Origin: Flavobacterium enshiense DK69
GTDB lineage: Bacteria > Bacteroidota > Bacteroidia > Flavobacteriales > Flavobacteriaceae
Reading direction: 5' to 3'
NCBI RefSeq assembly: GCF_000498495.1
Contig: NZ_AVCS01000024.1
Location: 24,818-88,817, forward strand
DNA length: 64,000 nucleotides
A program made the position numbers and the translations under genes. This document shows, one piece after another, positions 16,346 through 22,912 of the stretch. Within the stretch, counting starts at the first letter, position 1. The number at the start of each line of letters is the position of its first letter. The notes beneath the pieces were generated by a model that worked only from the letters and a program-made list of their open reading frames with translations, had not been told where the DNA came from and ran no database searches.

Positions 16346-18763
16346 TTATTTAATTTTTTCGGCTAATCGTAAAATATCACCAAAAACACCTCTAGCGGTT
16401 ACGGCTGCTCCGGCTCCGGCACCTTGGATTACGATTGGATGCTCGCCATAGGATTCGGTGTAGATTTCAAAAATGGAATCCGAACCTTTGAGTTGTCCTA
16501 ATGAACTTTCCTGCGGAACGGACACCAAACTTACTTCCAGATTGGCCCCGTTTTCCACCGACAAATCACCTGACAAATCACCTACATAGCGCAACACGTG
16601 ATTTTCGGTTTGGTTTGATTTCTTGTTTTGATAAATCGGATTCAACTCTTCCAATTGCGAAAGGAAACTATCCACACTGCCTTCGCGGAGGCTTTCCGGG
16701 ATAAGGTTTTGGATTTTCACTTCGGAGAATTCATTGATTAGATCCAGTTCTCTGGCAAGGATTAATAATTTTCGACCAACGTCATTTCCGTTCAGATCTT
16801 CGCGCGGATCCGGTTCGGTGAATCCTTTTTCAATAGCTTCCTTCAACACATCGCTGAATTTTTTATCCGAAGCAGAAAACGTATTGAACAGGTAGCTCAG
16901 TGTTCCTGAGAAAACACCTCTGATTCGGGTAATATTTTCACCGGAATGGTGTAGCAGGCGAATTGTATCGATTAACGGCAATCCGGCGCCCACATTGGTT
17001 TCGTATAAATAATTCTTCTGATAGAAATGAAGATTTTCACGCAGGTTTTTATAAAAACTGTATTCTTTCGTATTGGCAATTTTATTGGCTGAAACCAAAT
17101 CGAAACCGTTTTTGATCAGTTCCACATAATTGGAAACAAAATCTTTGCTTGCAGTTGTGTCAATCGCGATTAAATTTCCTAAATGCTGTTCTTTCACTGC
17201 ATTTAGAATGGCTTCTACAGATGATTTTTGAGTAGTATTTTGCAATTCCGACTCCCAATCATTAGAAATACCTTTCGAATCAAAAATGAACTGACGGGAA
17301 TTTGCGATTGCGACGATATTCAATTCAAGTCCCTTGCGCTGAATAATGTTTTCACGGCTTTCTAACAATTGATTGATCAATGTTTTCCCAACTGTTCCGT
17401 GTCCGAAAATCACCAGATTTACTTTTTTAGTAATACCAAAAATCTCACTGTGGATGACATTCAACGCTTTTTTAAGTTGTTTTCGCTCTACCACCAAACT
17501 CACATTTTTTCCGGTAACAGTATTGTTGAACAAAATCGGAACTATCTGGTTGCGGATTAAAGCGTCGTAAGGTTTGTTGAAAGTGGCCAACTCCTGTCCG
17601 ATGATGGAAATAACCGAAACATTTTCAGTTAGGTAAACGCAGCTCACATCTTGTGTATAGAAATCCAATTCAAATTCTGCCTCGATTGCATCTTTGGCTT
17701 TTTGTGCGTCTTTCGCATCCACCACCAAACCAATACCACGCTCGGATGAACCTTGTGAAATAATGCTCACACTGATGTTATTTTGAGCCAAAGCCCTGAA
17801 GATTCTGGCATCAATTCCCGGTTTCCCCAGCAAACCGCGTCCTTCCAGATTTACCAACACAACATTCTCCAAAACCGAAAGCGATTTGATTCCCTTTCTT
17901 GAATTTTCGGCATTGATCAATGTTCCGTTATGCGTATGGTTGAATGTGTTTAAAATTCGTAACGGAATTTTCTTTTCTATCAACGGAATTATAGTTTTTG
18001 CATGCAGGATCGTAGCTCCGAAAGTAGCAATCTCATTGGCTTCCTCAAAAGAAAGCTGATCAATTTTTTTGGCGTCCGGCACTAAATCCGGATTGGCAGT
18101 AAAAATTCCGTCTACGTGAGTGAAGCTTTGCAATTCTTCGGCTTCAAGATAATTAGCCAATAACGAAGCAGTAAAATTACTTCCGTTTCTTCCTAAAGTA
18201 GTGGTTTCGTCATCCGTACTTGAAGCGATAAAACCAGTCACAATGTTTACTGTAGTACCGCTGTTATTTTTGAAATGCGCCTGCACATTTTTACGGGAAA
18301 TAGTGTCTACCGGCTGGGCGTCTCCAAATTTGGCATCGGTTTTAATTAACTGGCGTGTATCTGCTAAATTAGCGTTCACTCCTTTTTCCTTCAAAGCTTG
18401 AGTTATCACTTTACCGGAAATCACTTCGCCTTGGGCCAACACATTGTCTTTTATCTTTTTGCTGTAATCCCCCAAAAGTGCCACACCTTCGAACAATTTT
18501 TCCAATAGTGTGAATTCTGGCGTCAAATCAACCGAAGAATTGCTTTTCTGGTAGTTCTTGAAATTCTCCAATTGCTCGCGGTAGACTTCATTCTTCTTGG
18601 CTTTTTCAAGAATTTCTTCCAATTCATCCGTAGCATTACCGATAGCGGAAACAACCACTGCGATTTTCTCCTGCTTGTTGACTTTATCTAAAATGATGCT
18701 TATTGCTTTATCGAAACCTTCGCCATAGGCTAAAGACTTTCCTCCGAATTTTAATATTTTCAT
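16346..18763 (-). CDS. thrA: Bifunctional aspartate kinase / homoserine dehydrogenase
   Basis: First and third steps of the aspartate-family pathway on one polypeptide of 805 residues. The kinase part begins with KILKFGGKSLA (family KFGGTS, here Lys for Thr) and continues to the regulatory ACT region around residues 300-450. The dehydrogenase part starts at VIFGHGTVGKTLINQLL (about residue 465) and carries SANKIAN, ETNVGAGLPLI and FTEPDPREDLNG. The start overlaps the metX stop by four bases. Its position between metX and metZ and behind a Met leader peptide indicates that this copy serves methionine synthesis. Confidence 0.94.
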   Translation of the reverse strand: MKILKFGGKSLAYGEGFDKAISIILDKVNKQEKIAVVVSAIGNATDELEEILEKAKKNEVYREQLENFKNYQKSNSSVDLTPEFTLLEKLFEGVALLGDYSKKIKDNVLAQGEVISGKVITQALKEKGVNANLADTRQLIKTDAKFGDAQPVDTISRKNVQAHFKNNSGTTVNIVTGFIASSTDDETTTLGRNGSNFTASLLANYLEAEELQSFTHVDGIFTANPDLVPDAKKIDQLSFEEANEIATFGATILHAKTIIPLIEKKIPLRILNTFNHTHNGTLINAENSRKGIKSLSVLENVVLVNLEGRGLLGKPGIDARIFRALAQNNISVSIISQGSSERGIGLVVDAKDAQKAKDAIEAEFELDFYTQDVSCVYLTENVSVISIIGQELATFNKPYDALIRNQIVPILFNNTVTGKNVSLVVERKQLKKALNVIHSEIFGITKKVNLVIFGHGTVGKTLINQLLESRENIIQRKGLELNIVAIANSRQFIFDSKGISNDWESELQNTTQKSSVEAILNAVKEQHLGNLIAIDTTASKDFVSNYVELIKNGFDLVSANKIANTKEYSFYKNLRENLHFYQKNYLYETNVGAGLPLIDTIRLLHHSGENITRIRGVFSGTLSYLFNTFSASDKKFSDVLKEAIEKGFTEPDPREDLNGNDVGRKLLILARELDLINEFSEVKIQNLIPESLREGSVDSFLSQLEELNPIYQNKKSNQTENHVLRYVGDLSGDLSVENGANLEVSLVSVPQESSLGQLKGSDSIFEIYTESYGEHPIVIQGAGAGAAVTARGVFGDILRLAEKIK

Positions 18764-19761
18764 GCCAGTACTGTTGCTTTTAGTTTAGTTGTTGTAAAAA
18801 TGTTTTTCAAAATGTTTCCTAACTGCTCAAATTCAATTAAAAAAGCGTCGTGTCCGTGAATGGATTGTATTTCCTGATAAGATACCTGACTTGTTACTTT
18901 CCTAAGCATTTTGTAGGTTTCCCTATTTTCTTCAGCAGTAAAGAAATAATCGGAATTCACTCCCACCAAATGAATCTTAGCTGAAGTTTCTTCTGCGAAA
19001 GCCAGTAGTTGTTCACTATCCATGTCTTCCCCAATGGTTTTCAACAGATGATTCATCAATTTGTAGGCCGCCAATTCAAAACGGCTTTCCAGTTTTTTTC
19101 CGTGATGCTGAAGCCAACTCTCGATCTGATACAATTCCTGCCCATCGTTTTTAGCACGGTTGAATTTCGCTTTCAGTGATTCCGGTGTTCGGTACAATAA
19201 CATAGCGTGCATTCGGGCATCGTGGATTGGATTTTTGGAGTTGTTGAGAATCTGATCCTGCACCAAGACATTCGCAATCAACCAATCCGAAGATTTCCAG
19301 TCGGAAGCTATCGGAATGAGATGCTTAATACTGTTGGGTCTCAGAAAAGCCATTTCCCAGGCAATACCACCGCCAATACTTCCGCCAATCACTGCAAAAA
19401 GGTTTCTAATATTTAACGAATGAAGTCCTTTCCAGAAAAGTTTAGCAATGTATCTCGTTCCAAAATCTTTATAATTTCCGATTAGATTTTCCGGGTTCCC
19501 GTCAAAACCATTTCCCGGAATATTAAAAGAGATTACGGTATAAACATTCGTGTCGATAGTTTTATTTTCACCGATTAACTCATTCCACCAGCCTTTTTCC
19601 CCTATTACCTGTGAATTTCCGGTCAACGCATGATTCACTAAAACCACGGGTGCGGTTCCGATTGCCTGTCCAAATACCTGAAAGTACAATGGTACCCATC
19701 TTTTATTTACTCCATTTTCAAGAGTGAAATCGAAAACATCTGTTCTTTGTAGTCCGTTCAT
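18760..19761 (-). CDS. metX: Homoserine O-acetyltransferase-type alpha/beta hydrolase
   Basis: Activates homoserine for sulfhydrylation. The 333-residue alpha/beta fold has the nucleophile elbow GGSIGGG (near residue 131; usually GGSMGG), catalytic Asp in NSDYFFT and catalytic His in IHGHDAF. VVLVNHALTGNS is the MetX oxyanion-region signature. It is slightly shorter than typical MetX, mainly in the lid. The first structural gene behind the Met leader attenuator, it lies 117 bases after the terminator T-tract and overlaps thrA by four bases. Acyl specificity (acetyl or succinyl) cannot be decided from sequence. Confidence 0.9.
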   Translation of the reverse strand: MNGLQRTDVFDFTLENGVNKRWVPLYFQVFGQAIGTAPVVLVNHALTGNSQVIGEKGWWNELIGENKTIDTNVYTVISFNIPGNGFDGNPENLIGNYKDFGTRYIAKLFWKGLHSLNIRNLFAVIGGSIGGGIAWEMAFLRPNSIKHLIPIASDWKSSDWLIANVLVQDQILNNSKNPIHDARMHAMLLYRTPESLKAKFNRAKNDGQELYQIESWLQHHGKKLESRFELAAYKLMNHLLKTIGEDMDSEQLLAFAEETSAKIHLVGVNSDYFFTAEENRETYKMLRKVTSQVSYQEIQSIHGHDAFLIEFEQLGNILKNIFTTTKLKATVLA

Positions 19762-19877
19762 TTTTTATCCACTTTTTAAGACAACCAGCTTTTGCAACAC
19801 AGAAATATCTTTTTTCAGCCAGTTATTATTTACCTTTTCTCCTTTTGATTTAAAAAAATCTGTTTTTCGTATTCAAC

Positions 19878-19907
19878 AAAAAAACCCCTGCGGAGTGCAG
19901 AGGTTTT
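19878..19907 (-). terminator. Attenuator terminator of the metX-thrA-metZ operon
   Basis: On the minus strand AACCTCTGC pairs with GCAGGGGTT (one G-U pair) around a five-base loop, extended by AA/TT and followed by a run of seven Ts (19878-19884). The 5' arm contains CCTCTGC (19899-19903 region, 19897-19903), exactly complementary to GCAGAGG at 19948-19954 in the leader ORF. Confidence 0.88.
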
Positions 19908-19932
19908 AGCTGTGAATTTTATACTGATTAAA

Positions 19933-20004
19933 TTAAGCATACAGCATCCTCTGCGGATAGTTCCCCAACATCATATGCATCATCATTCGCTCAATTCTTT
20001 TCAT
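19933..20004 (-). CDS. Met-rich leader peptide of metX-thrA-metZ (23 aa)
   Basis: A 23-codon ORF from ATG 20004 to TAA 19933 with seven Met codons, five of them in codons 7-12 (MMMHMM). Codons 17-19 contain GCAGAGG (19948-19954), exactly complementary to the 5' arm of the downstream terminator. A ribosome waiting for Met-tRNA at codons 7-12 would leave this segment free to form the antiterminator; one reaching the stop would cover it. A TAAATTTG promoter lies 21 bases upstream. It matches the architecture of the aromatic leader, and the operon it precedes makes homocysteine. No convincing protector (1:2) pairing was found. Confidence 0.85.
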   Translation of the reverse strand: MKRIERMMMHMMLGNYPQRMLYA

Positions 20005-20024
20005 TTCTATTTTTTATTACGGTG

Positions 20025-20032
20025 CAAATTTA
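20025..20032 (-). promoter_or_regulatory. Promoter of the Met leader
   Basis: The minus strand reads TAAATTTG, an exact TAnnTTTG element. Transcription should start near 20018, giving a leader that begins just before the Met-rich ORF. The rest of the 20033-20141 stretch is AT-rich without a gene. Confidence 0.6.
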
Positions 20033-20141
20033 GACGTTTTTTCTAATTAAAAAAATAAAACAGTTATTTTTTCTAAAAAATTTCCTTTAGAAGTGTTTTT
20101 GTAGATGTTTTTTCTGTTAGCTGAAAATCAATATTTATGAG

Positions 20142-20187
20142 TAAAAAACAAAACTGCCTCCCTCAAAAACATATCGGGAGGCAGTTT
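20142..20187 (-). terminator. Terminator after the OsmC-family gene
   Basis: AAACTGCCTCCC pairs with GGGAGGCAGTTT (12 bp) around a 12-13 base loop, followed on the minus strand by a T-rich run. It ends the small-peptide/OsmC operon and separates it from the Met leader promoter. Confidence 0.85.
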
Positions 20188-20210
20188 AAAAACAAACAAA
20201 CAATCTTTAA

Positions 20211-20669
20211 CTAAGCAGCATTGTGCTGATTGTATTCTTTTAATAAAGTCAGCATGACCGGTGTGGAATTCATTAGATTATCACGCAGCGGGCATCTTTC
20301 TTTTACGGTATCTATCCATTCCTTCAATAGTGTCAGCGGCGCTTCGGAAACAGGCTTCACAACAACCTCTATTTTTCTGAAACCGGCCCTGGAACGGGTT
20401 TGCATCCCTTTTATTTTTTTAGTTTCAAGTTCACCTACAATTTCCACTTCCAGCGATTGCAATTCAATACCCAATTCTTTCGCCACAATCAAACCTACCG
20501 CATTGATACTTCCGGCAAAACCCGCAAGCAGATAATCGGTTGGACTTGGCCCTTCACTGAACTCCCCGGATACCGAATTACTGATCACCACATTGAAATC
20601 GTTGGTTTTTACCAAGAACTGGTTATCGGCCCCTGAAACACCGTTTACCGTTACTATTCTATTACTCAT
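20211..20669 (-). CDS. OsmC-family protein lacking the first reactive cysteine
   Basis: OsmC/Ohr fold of 152 residues. GPSPTDYLLAGFAGS (about residues 40-54) corresponds to the central helix where family members usually carry the peroxidatic Cys (GC); here the position is Ser. The second conserved Cys is kept in ERCPLRDNL near residue 128. It may therefore not be a thiol peroxidase and its substrate is unknown. It is the last gene of the operon with three small peptides and two leader/terminator modules, between the methionine genes and metK. That context suggests a role linked to sulfur amino acids or thiols, which is inference only. Confidence 0.85.
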   Translation of the reverse strand: MSNRIVTVNGVSGADNQFLVKTNDFNVVISNSVSGEFSEGPSPTDYLLAGFAGSINAVGLIVAKELGIELQSLEVEIVGELETKKIKGMQTRSRAGFRKIEVVVKPVSEAPLTLLKEWIDTVKERCPLRDNLMNSTPVMLTLLKEYNQHNAA

Positions 20670-20693
20670 ACCTTCTGGATATTATTTTAAACA

Positions 20694-20879
20694 TTAGACG
20701 AACAAGAATTCGATATCCTCGGCGTTGATTTGCAGAATTAACAATTCTGAATCAGCAATTAATCCTTCACTTACTGCAGCAACTGTAGTAAATAGGCTTC
20801 CTAACAAATAACTTTGTGCGTTTTCTATTGACGATACTATCGATTTAATTCTTTTTATTTTATTTTCTAAAACTGTCAT
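20694..20879 (-). CDS. Tandem small peptide, copy 3 (61 aa)
   Basis: Third of three paralogues sharing an N-terminus close to MTALKNKIKRIKSIVSSI and a C-terminus close to SELLIxQINAEDxEFLF. It is three residues longer than the others in the variable centre (residues 23-37), which here is richer in Val and Ala. The only sulfur residue is the initiator Met. The basic N-terminal half is predicted by eye as an amphipathic helix and the C-terminal half as beta-strand; no signal peptide or known domain is recognised. It sits 24 bases upstream of the OsmC-family gene. Confidence 0.8.
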   Translation of the reverse strand: MTVLENKIKRIKSIVSSIENAQSYLLGSLFTTVAAVSEGLIADSELLILQINAEDIEFLFV

Positions 20880-20908
20880 GATATTATTTTTTTATTGATT
20901 GAACTTAA

Positions 20909-21085
20909 TTAGATGAACAGGAATTCATTTTCCTCACCGTTGATTTGAACGATTAACAATTCCGAATCAGCGACCAATTCTTCACTTATTGCCGGTAATT
21001 GATTTACTAATAAATCGTTTTGCGCATTTTCTATTGATGACACTATCGATTTAATTCTTTTTATTTTATTTTTTAAAGCTGTCAT
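20909..21085 (-). CDS. Tandem small peptide, copy 2 (58 aa)
   Basis: Middle paralogue, 58 residues. Residues 1-22 are almost identical to the neighbours, residues 23-35 vary (NDLLVNQLPAISE), and the acidic C-terminus ends EENEFLFI. There is no Cys and no internal Met. The 29-base spacers on either side are nearly identical in the array (ATATTATTTTTTTATTGATT on the plus strand), which shows recent tandem duplication including the flank. The ORF is shorter than usual gene-calling cut-offs but is clearly coding because protein identity is kept while DNA has diverged. Confidence 0.78.
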   Translation of the reverse strand: MTALKNKIKRIKSIVSSIENAQNDLLVNQLPAISEELVADSELLIVQINGEENEFLFI

Positions 21086-21114
21086 GATATTATTTTTTTA
21101 TTGATTGAACTTAA

Positions 21115-21291
21115 TTAGATGAATAGGATTTCGTTATCCTCCGCATTGATTTGAATTATCAACGATTCCGAATCAGCCACCAACTCTTCAATCTCTTCAG
21201 TGAATTGACTTCCTAACAAAGTATTTTGTGCATTTTCTATTGACGATACTATAGATTTAATTCTTCTTATTTTATTTTTTAAAGCTGTCAT
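21115..21291 (-). CDS. Tandem small peptide, copy 1 (58 aa)
   Basis: First paralogue of the array, 58 residues, starting at ATG 21291 about 38 bases after the T-tract of the Cys-leader terminator. The N-terminal block has RR in place of KR at residues 9-10; the centre reads NTLLGSQFTEEIEE and the C-terminus EDNEILFI. No Cys and no internal Met. No known family is recognised. A RiPP precursor, toxin or structural microprotein are all possible, but no modification enzyme or exporter is nearby. Confidence 0.78.
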   Translation of the reverse strand: MTALKNKIRRIKSIVSSIENAQNTLLGSQFTEEIEELVADSESLIIQINAEDNEILFI

Positions 21292-21328
21292 GATTTATAT
21301 TTTTTTATCGATTGAATTTAATTTGAAA

Positions 21329-21367
21329 TAAAAAAGTCCTTTCGGATTTGTTACCAAAAGGACTTTT
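21329..21367 (-). terminator. Second attenuator-like terminator, before the small peptides
   Basis: On the minus strand AAAAGTCCTTTTGG pairs with CCGAAAGGACTTTT (14 bp, one G-U) around the loop TAACAAAT, ending in six Ts. It lies between the Cys-rich ORF and the first small peptide. ATCCGA (21342-21347) in its upper 3' arm is complementary to TCGGAT (21398-21403) at codons 30-32 of the Cys-rich ORF, a possible but short antiterminator. Confidence 0.85.
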
Positions 21368-21390
21368 ACAGTTTGAACTATAACTTGAGA

Positions 21391-21492
21391 TTAACTCATC
21401 CGATATTGGCAACAACAATAATACAAGCAGTAGTGCTTACAAGCCCACTTCATGCGTTTAATAAATTTATTATTAATGATTGTCGTTTTCAT
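21391..21492 (-). CDS. Cys-rich leader peptide (33 aa)
   Basis: A 33-codon ORF from ATG 21492 to TAA 21391. It contains five Cys codons (18, 22, 26, 27, 28) and many Tyr (21, 24, 25, 30); codons 24-28 read YYCCC. It sits between two Rho-independent terminators, 41 bases after the first T-tract and 24 bases before the second hairpin, so it looks like a second attenuator leader tuned to cysteine. No promoter was found for it alone, so it should be read only if RNA polymerase passes the first terminator. The antiterminator pairing is less clear than in the other leaders. A small metal-binding peptide is an alternative. Confidence 0.65.
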   Translation of the reverse strand: MKTTIINNKFIKRMKWACKHYCLYYCCCQYRMS

Positions 21493-21533
21493 TTTTTTAA
21501 TTTTTGCTGTATTATTTATGCTGTAATCATTTC

Positions 21534-21566
21534 AAAAAAAAAGCCTCTGCAGTTTAGCAGAGGCTT
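21534..21566 (-). terminator. First attenuator terminator of the OsmC/small-peptide operon
   Basis: AAGCCTCTGC and GCAGAGGCTT form a perfect 10-bp stem on the minus strand with a six-base loop, followed by a run of at least seven Ts. CCTCTGC in the 5' arm (21557-21563) is exactly complementary to GCAGAGG (21609-21615) at codons 17-19 of the preceding leader ORF. Confidence 0.9.
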
Positions 21567-21594
21567 AATTCTATATTTAAATTTTACTTTCAAT

Positions 21595-21663
21595 TTAAAC
21601 AATAGCGTCCTCTGCGGAAATATTCCACTTGCAAGTATGCATATAACGTTTAATTGAGTTCAT
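21595..21663 (-). CDS. Leader peptide paralogous to the Met leader (22 aa)
   Basis: A 22-codon ORF from ATG 21663 to TAA 21595. It aligns with the Met leader at 19933-20004: both have Ile-x-Arg early, a Met-His pair, and the DNA stretch TCCGCAGAGGA at the same codons (17-19). The Met block is mostly lost; the control positions read YMHTCKW with Met 8, Cys 11 and Trp 13. The GCAGAGG segment pairs with the downstream terminator exactly as in the Met leader. Which aminoacyl-tRNA it senses is unclear; Cys or Met is favoured by context. Confidence 0.75.
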   Translation of the reverse strand: MNSIKRYMHTCKWNISAEDAIV

Positions 21664-21685
21664 CTTTTCTTCGTATTTGATGGGG

Positions 21686-21717
21686 CAAAATTGGAAACTA
21701 ATTTTGAATTAACCAAA
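21686..21717 (-). promoter_or_regulatory. Promoter of the OsmC/small-peptide operon leader
   Basis: The minus strand shows TTTG (21714-21717), 20 bases, then CAATTTTG (21686-21693), a one-mismatch TAnnTTTG. Correct spacing and its position 22 bases before the leader ATG support it. Confidence 0.55.
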
Positions 21718-21773
21718 CAAAAAAATAAATTTTAACATTTACCCTTGTTGATTACACATCTTAATACAAGTAT

Positions 21774-22670
21774 TTATTTTTTAACAAATTTAGACGTAGC
21801 CTTACCTTGATCTGAGGCAATATCAACAAAATACACCCCCGCATTCAAGTCAGACACATTAATCTGAGCTTCTGAAACAGCACTAAAGTTATTGCTTTTC
21901 ACAATGCGTCCGTTCAAATCCAAAATCTGAATATTATTTATTTGGGCACTGTTTTTAACAGAAAAATTCAAAACATTCGAAGCTGGATTAGGATAAACAG
22001 AGAAGTTCTCAGCAAAAAACTCACTGGTACCCAACGTCCTGCTCACTGAAAAAGAATCGATTCCAATGTAATCAGAATTAACACCGGTTGGCCCTCCATT
22101 CTCAACAAAATATCTAAATGCTATTTTACAATTTGTTGCCGAAGCCATACCACTTACGGTATAAGAATACTGCGTCCAAGCACCAGGATAATTAGAGGCA
22201 ACCAGGGTTGGATTAATATCCAACGCTAACGTGGTATAATCCCCCACTCCGGTTGGCCCAGAAGGATTTGCCGAAGAAGCCCCATTGGCACTTATTCTCA
22301 ACTGCAATCTGTCCGCATAAGCCTGAGGACTAATCGTTCTAGTATAAAAAGTTATAACATCTCCATTAACAAGACTAATTACAGGCGTAATTAACCAATT
22401 ACTAATAGTCCCTGCACCAGTTACACTATTGAAATTACAAGCCGCATAAGAGTTTGCGTTTCCTGCATAAGAATTAAAAGGACCCGCAGCTGCCAAAGGA
22501 GTACCTTGAAACCAATTTGGAACCGTCCCCACAGTTGAACTTTGATTTATTGAAGACCAACCTAAACCGGGAAGGGCAGTCATATCATCGAAATTTTGCA
22601 CAAGTAAATTTTGCCCATGAATTGACAAAGCAGTCATCAATAAGCCACTGAATAGTATTTTTTTTATCAT
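21774..22670 (-). CDS. Secreted choice-of-anchor J protein with T9SS sorting domain
   Basis: Extracellular or surface protein of 298 residues. A Sec signal (cleavage near HGQ, residue 20) leads into a jelly-roll choice-of-anchor J/cleaved-adhesin domain (QNFDD, ISNWLITPVI, FRYFVENGG). From about residue 220 a type A T9SS C-terminal signal follows: VYPNPASNVLNF, LDLNGRIVKS and GVYFVDI, ending in KK. The passenger probably binds carbohydrate or protein, but no catalytic residues are evident. It is monocistronic, with its own TATATTTG promoter. Confidence 0.87.
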   Translation of the reverse strand: MIKKILFSGLLMTALSIHGQNLLVQNFDDMTALPGLGWSSINQSSTVGTVPNWFQGTPLAAAGPFNSYAGNANSYAACNFNSVTGAGTISNWLITPVISLVNGDVITFYTRTISPQAYADRLQLRISANGASSANPSGPTGVGDYTTLALDINPTLVASNYPGAWTQYSYTVSGMASATNCKIAFRYFVENGGPTGVNSDYIGIDSFSVSRTLGTSEFFAENFSVYPNPASNVLNFSVKNSAQINNIQILDLNGRIVKSNNFSAVSEAQINVSDLNAGVYFVDIASDQGKATSKFVKK

Positions 22671-22694
22671 ACCTTATGTTTTTATAATTACACT

Positions 22695-22702
22695 CAAATA
22701 TA
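22695..22702 (-). promoter_or_regulatory. Promoter of the choice-of-anchor J gene
   Basis: TATATTTG on the minus strand, with a TTG 16 bases upstream. It lies 25 bases before the ATG at 22670. Confidence 0.5.
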
Positions 22703-22821
22703 GCTATATAATCCATAACAATTTTACTAAAAATGTGATTTAGTTGCAGAGTAGCCATCTTTTTAACATTTTATCCTCATTTAATTTATTTTTAATAGAA
22801 AAAGAAAAAAAACAAAATTCG

Positions 22822-22851
22822 TTTGCAGTTTCAATTTCTTTCATACATTTG
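22822..22851 (+). promoter_or_regulatory. Promoter of metK
   Basis: TTTG (22822-22825), 18 bases, TACATTTG (22844-22851): a full match to the Bacteroidota promoter. Transcription should begin near 22857, so the SAM-II aptamer forms the very 5' end of the RNA. Confidence 0.75.
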
Positions 22852-22860
22852 CATCCGAAA

Positions 22861-22912
22861 CCAGAGGAAAAATTTGAACTGATTGCAACCTCAATAAAAA
22901 ATGCTAAAGCAG
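22861..22912 (+). promoter_or_regulatory. SAM-II riboswitch upstream of metK
   Basis: GAGG (22864-22867) pairs with CCTC (22889-22892) as P1. The loop carries ATTTGAACTGATTGCAA, and the 3' strand AAAATGCTAAAGC provides the pseudoknot and the GCTAAAG hallmark of the SAM-II (metA-type) aptamer. Its location directly in front of metK fits SAM feedback. GATTGC inside the aptamer (22881-22886) is complementary to GCAATC downstream (22931-22936), a possible alternative pairing for the expression platform. No protein gene is seen in the remainder of 22671-22980. Confidence 0.82.

Noticed and set aside
20694..21291. Tandem repeats as a CRISPR array or satellite
   Set aside because: The repeat unit is about 206 bases and each copy is an intact ORF with protein-level conservation.
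20694..21291. RiPP/bacteriocin precursor cluster
   Set aside because: No maturase, protease or exporter gene lies nearby in the window, and conservation is at both ends rather than only in a leader region. Kept as an alternative, not as a call.
21373..21657. Plus-strand ORF of 94 codons
   Set aside because: It runs antisense across the two leader ORFs and both terminators; the minus-strand structure explains the region better and the protein has no recognisable character.
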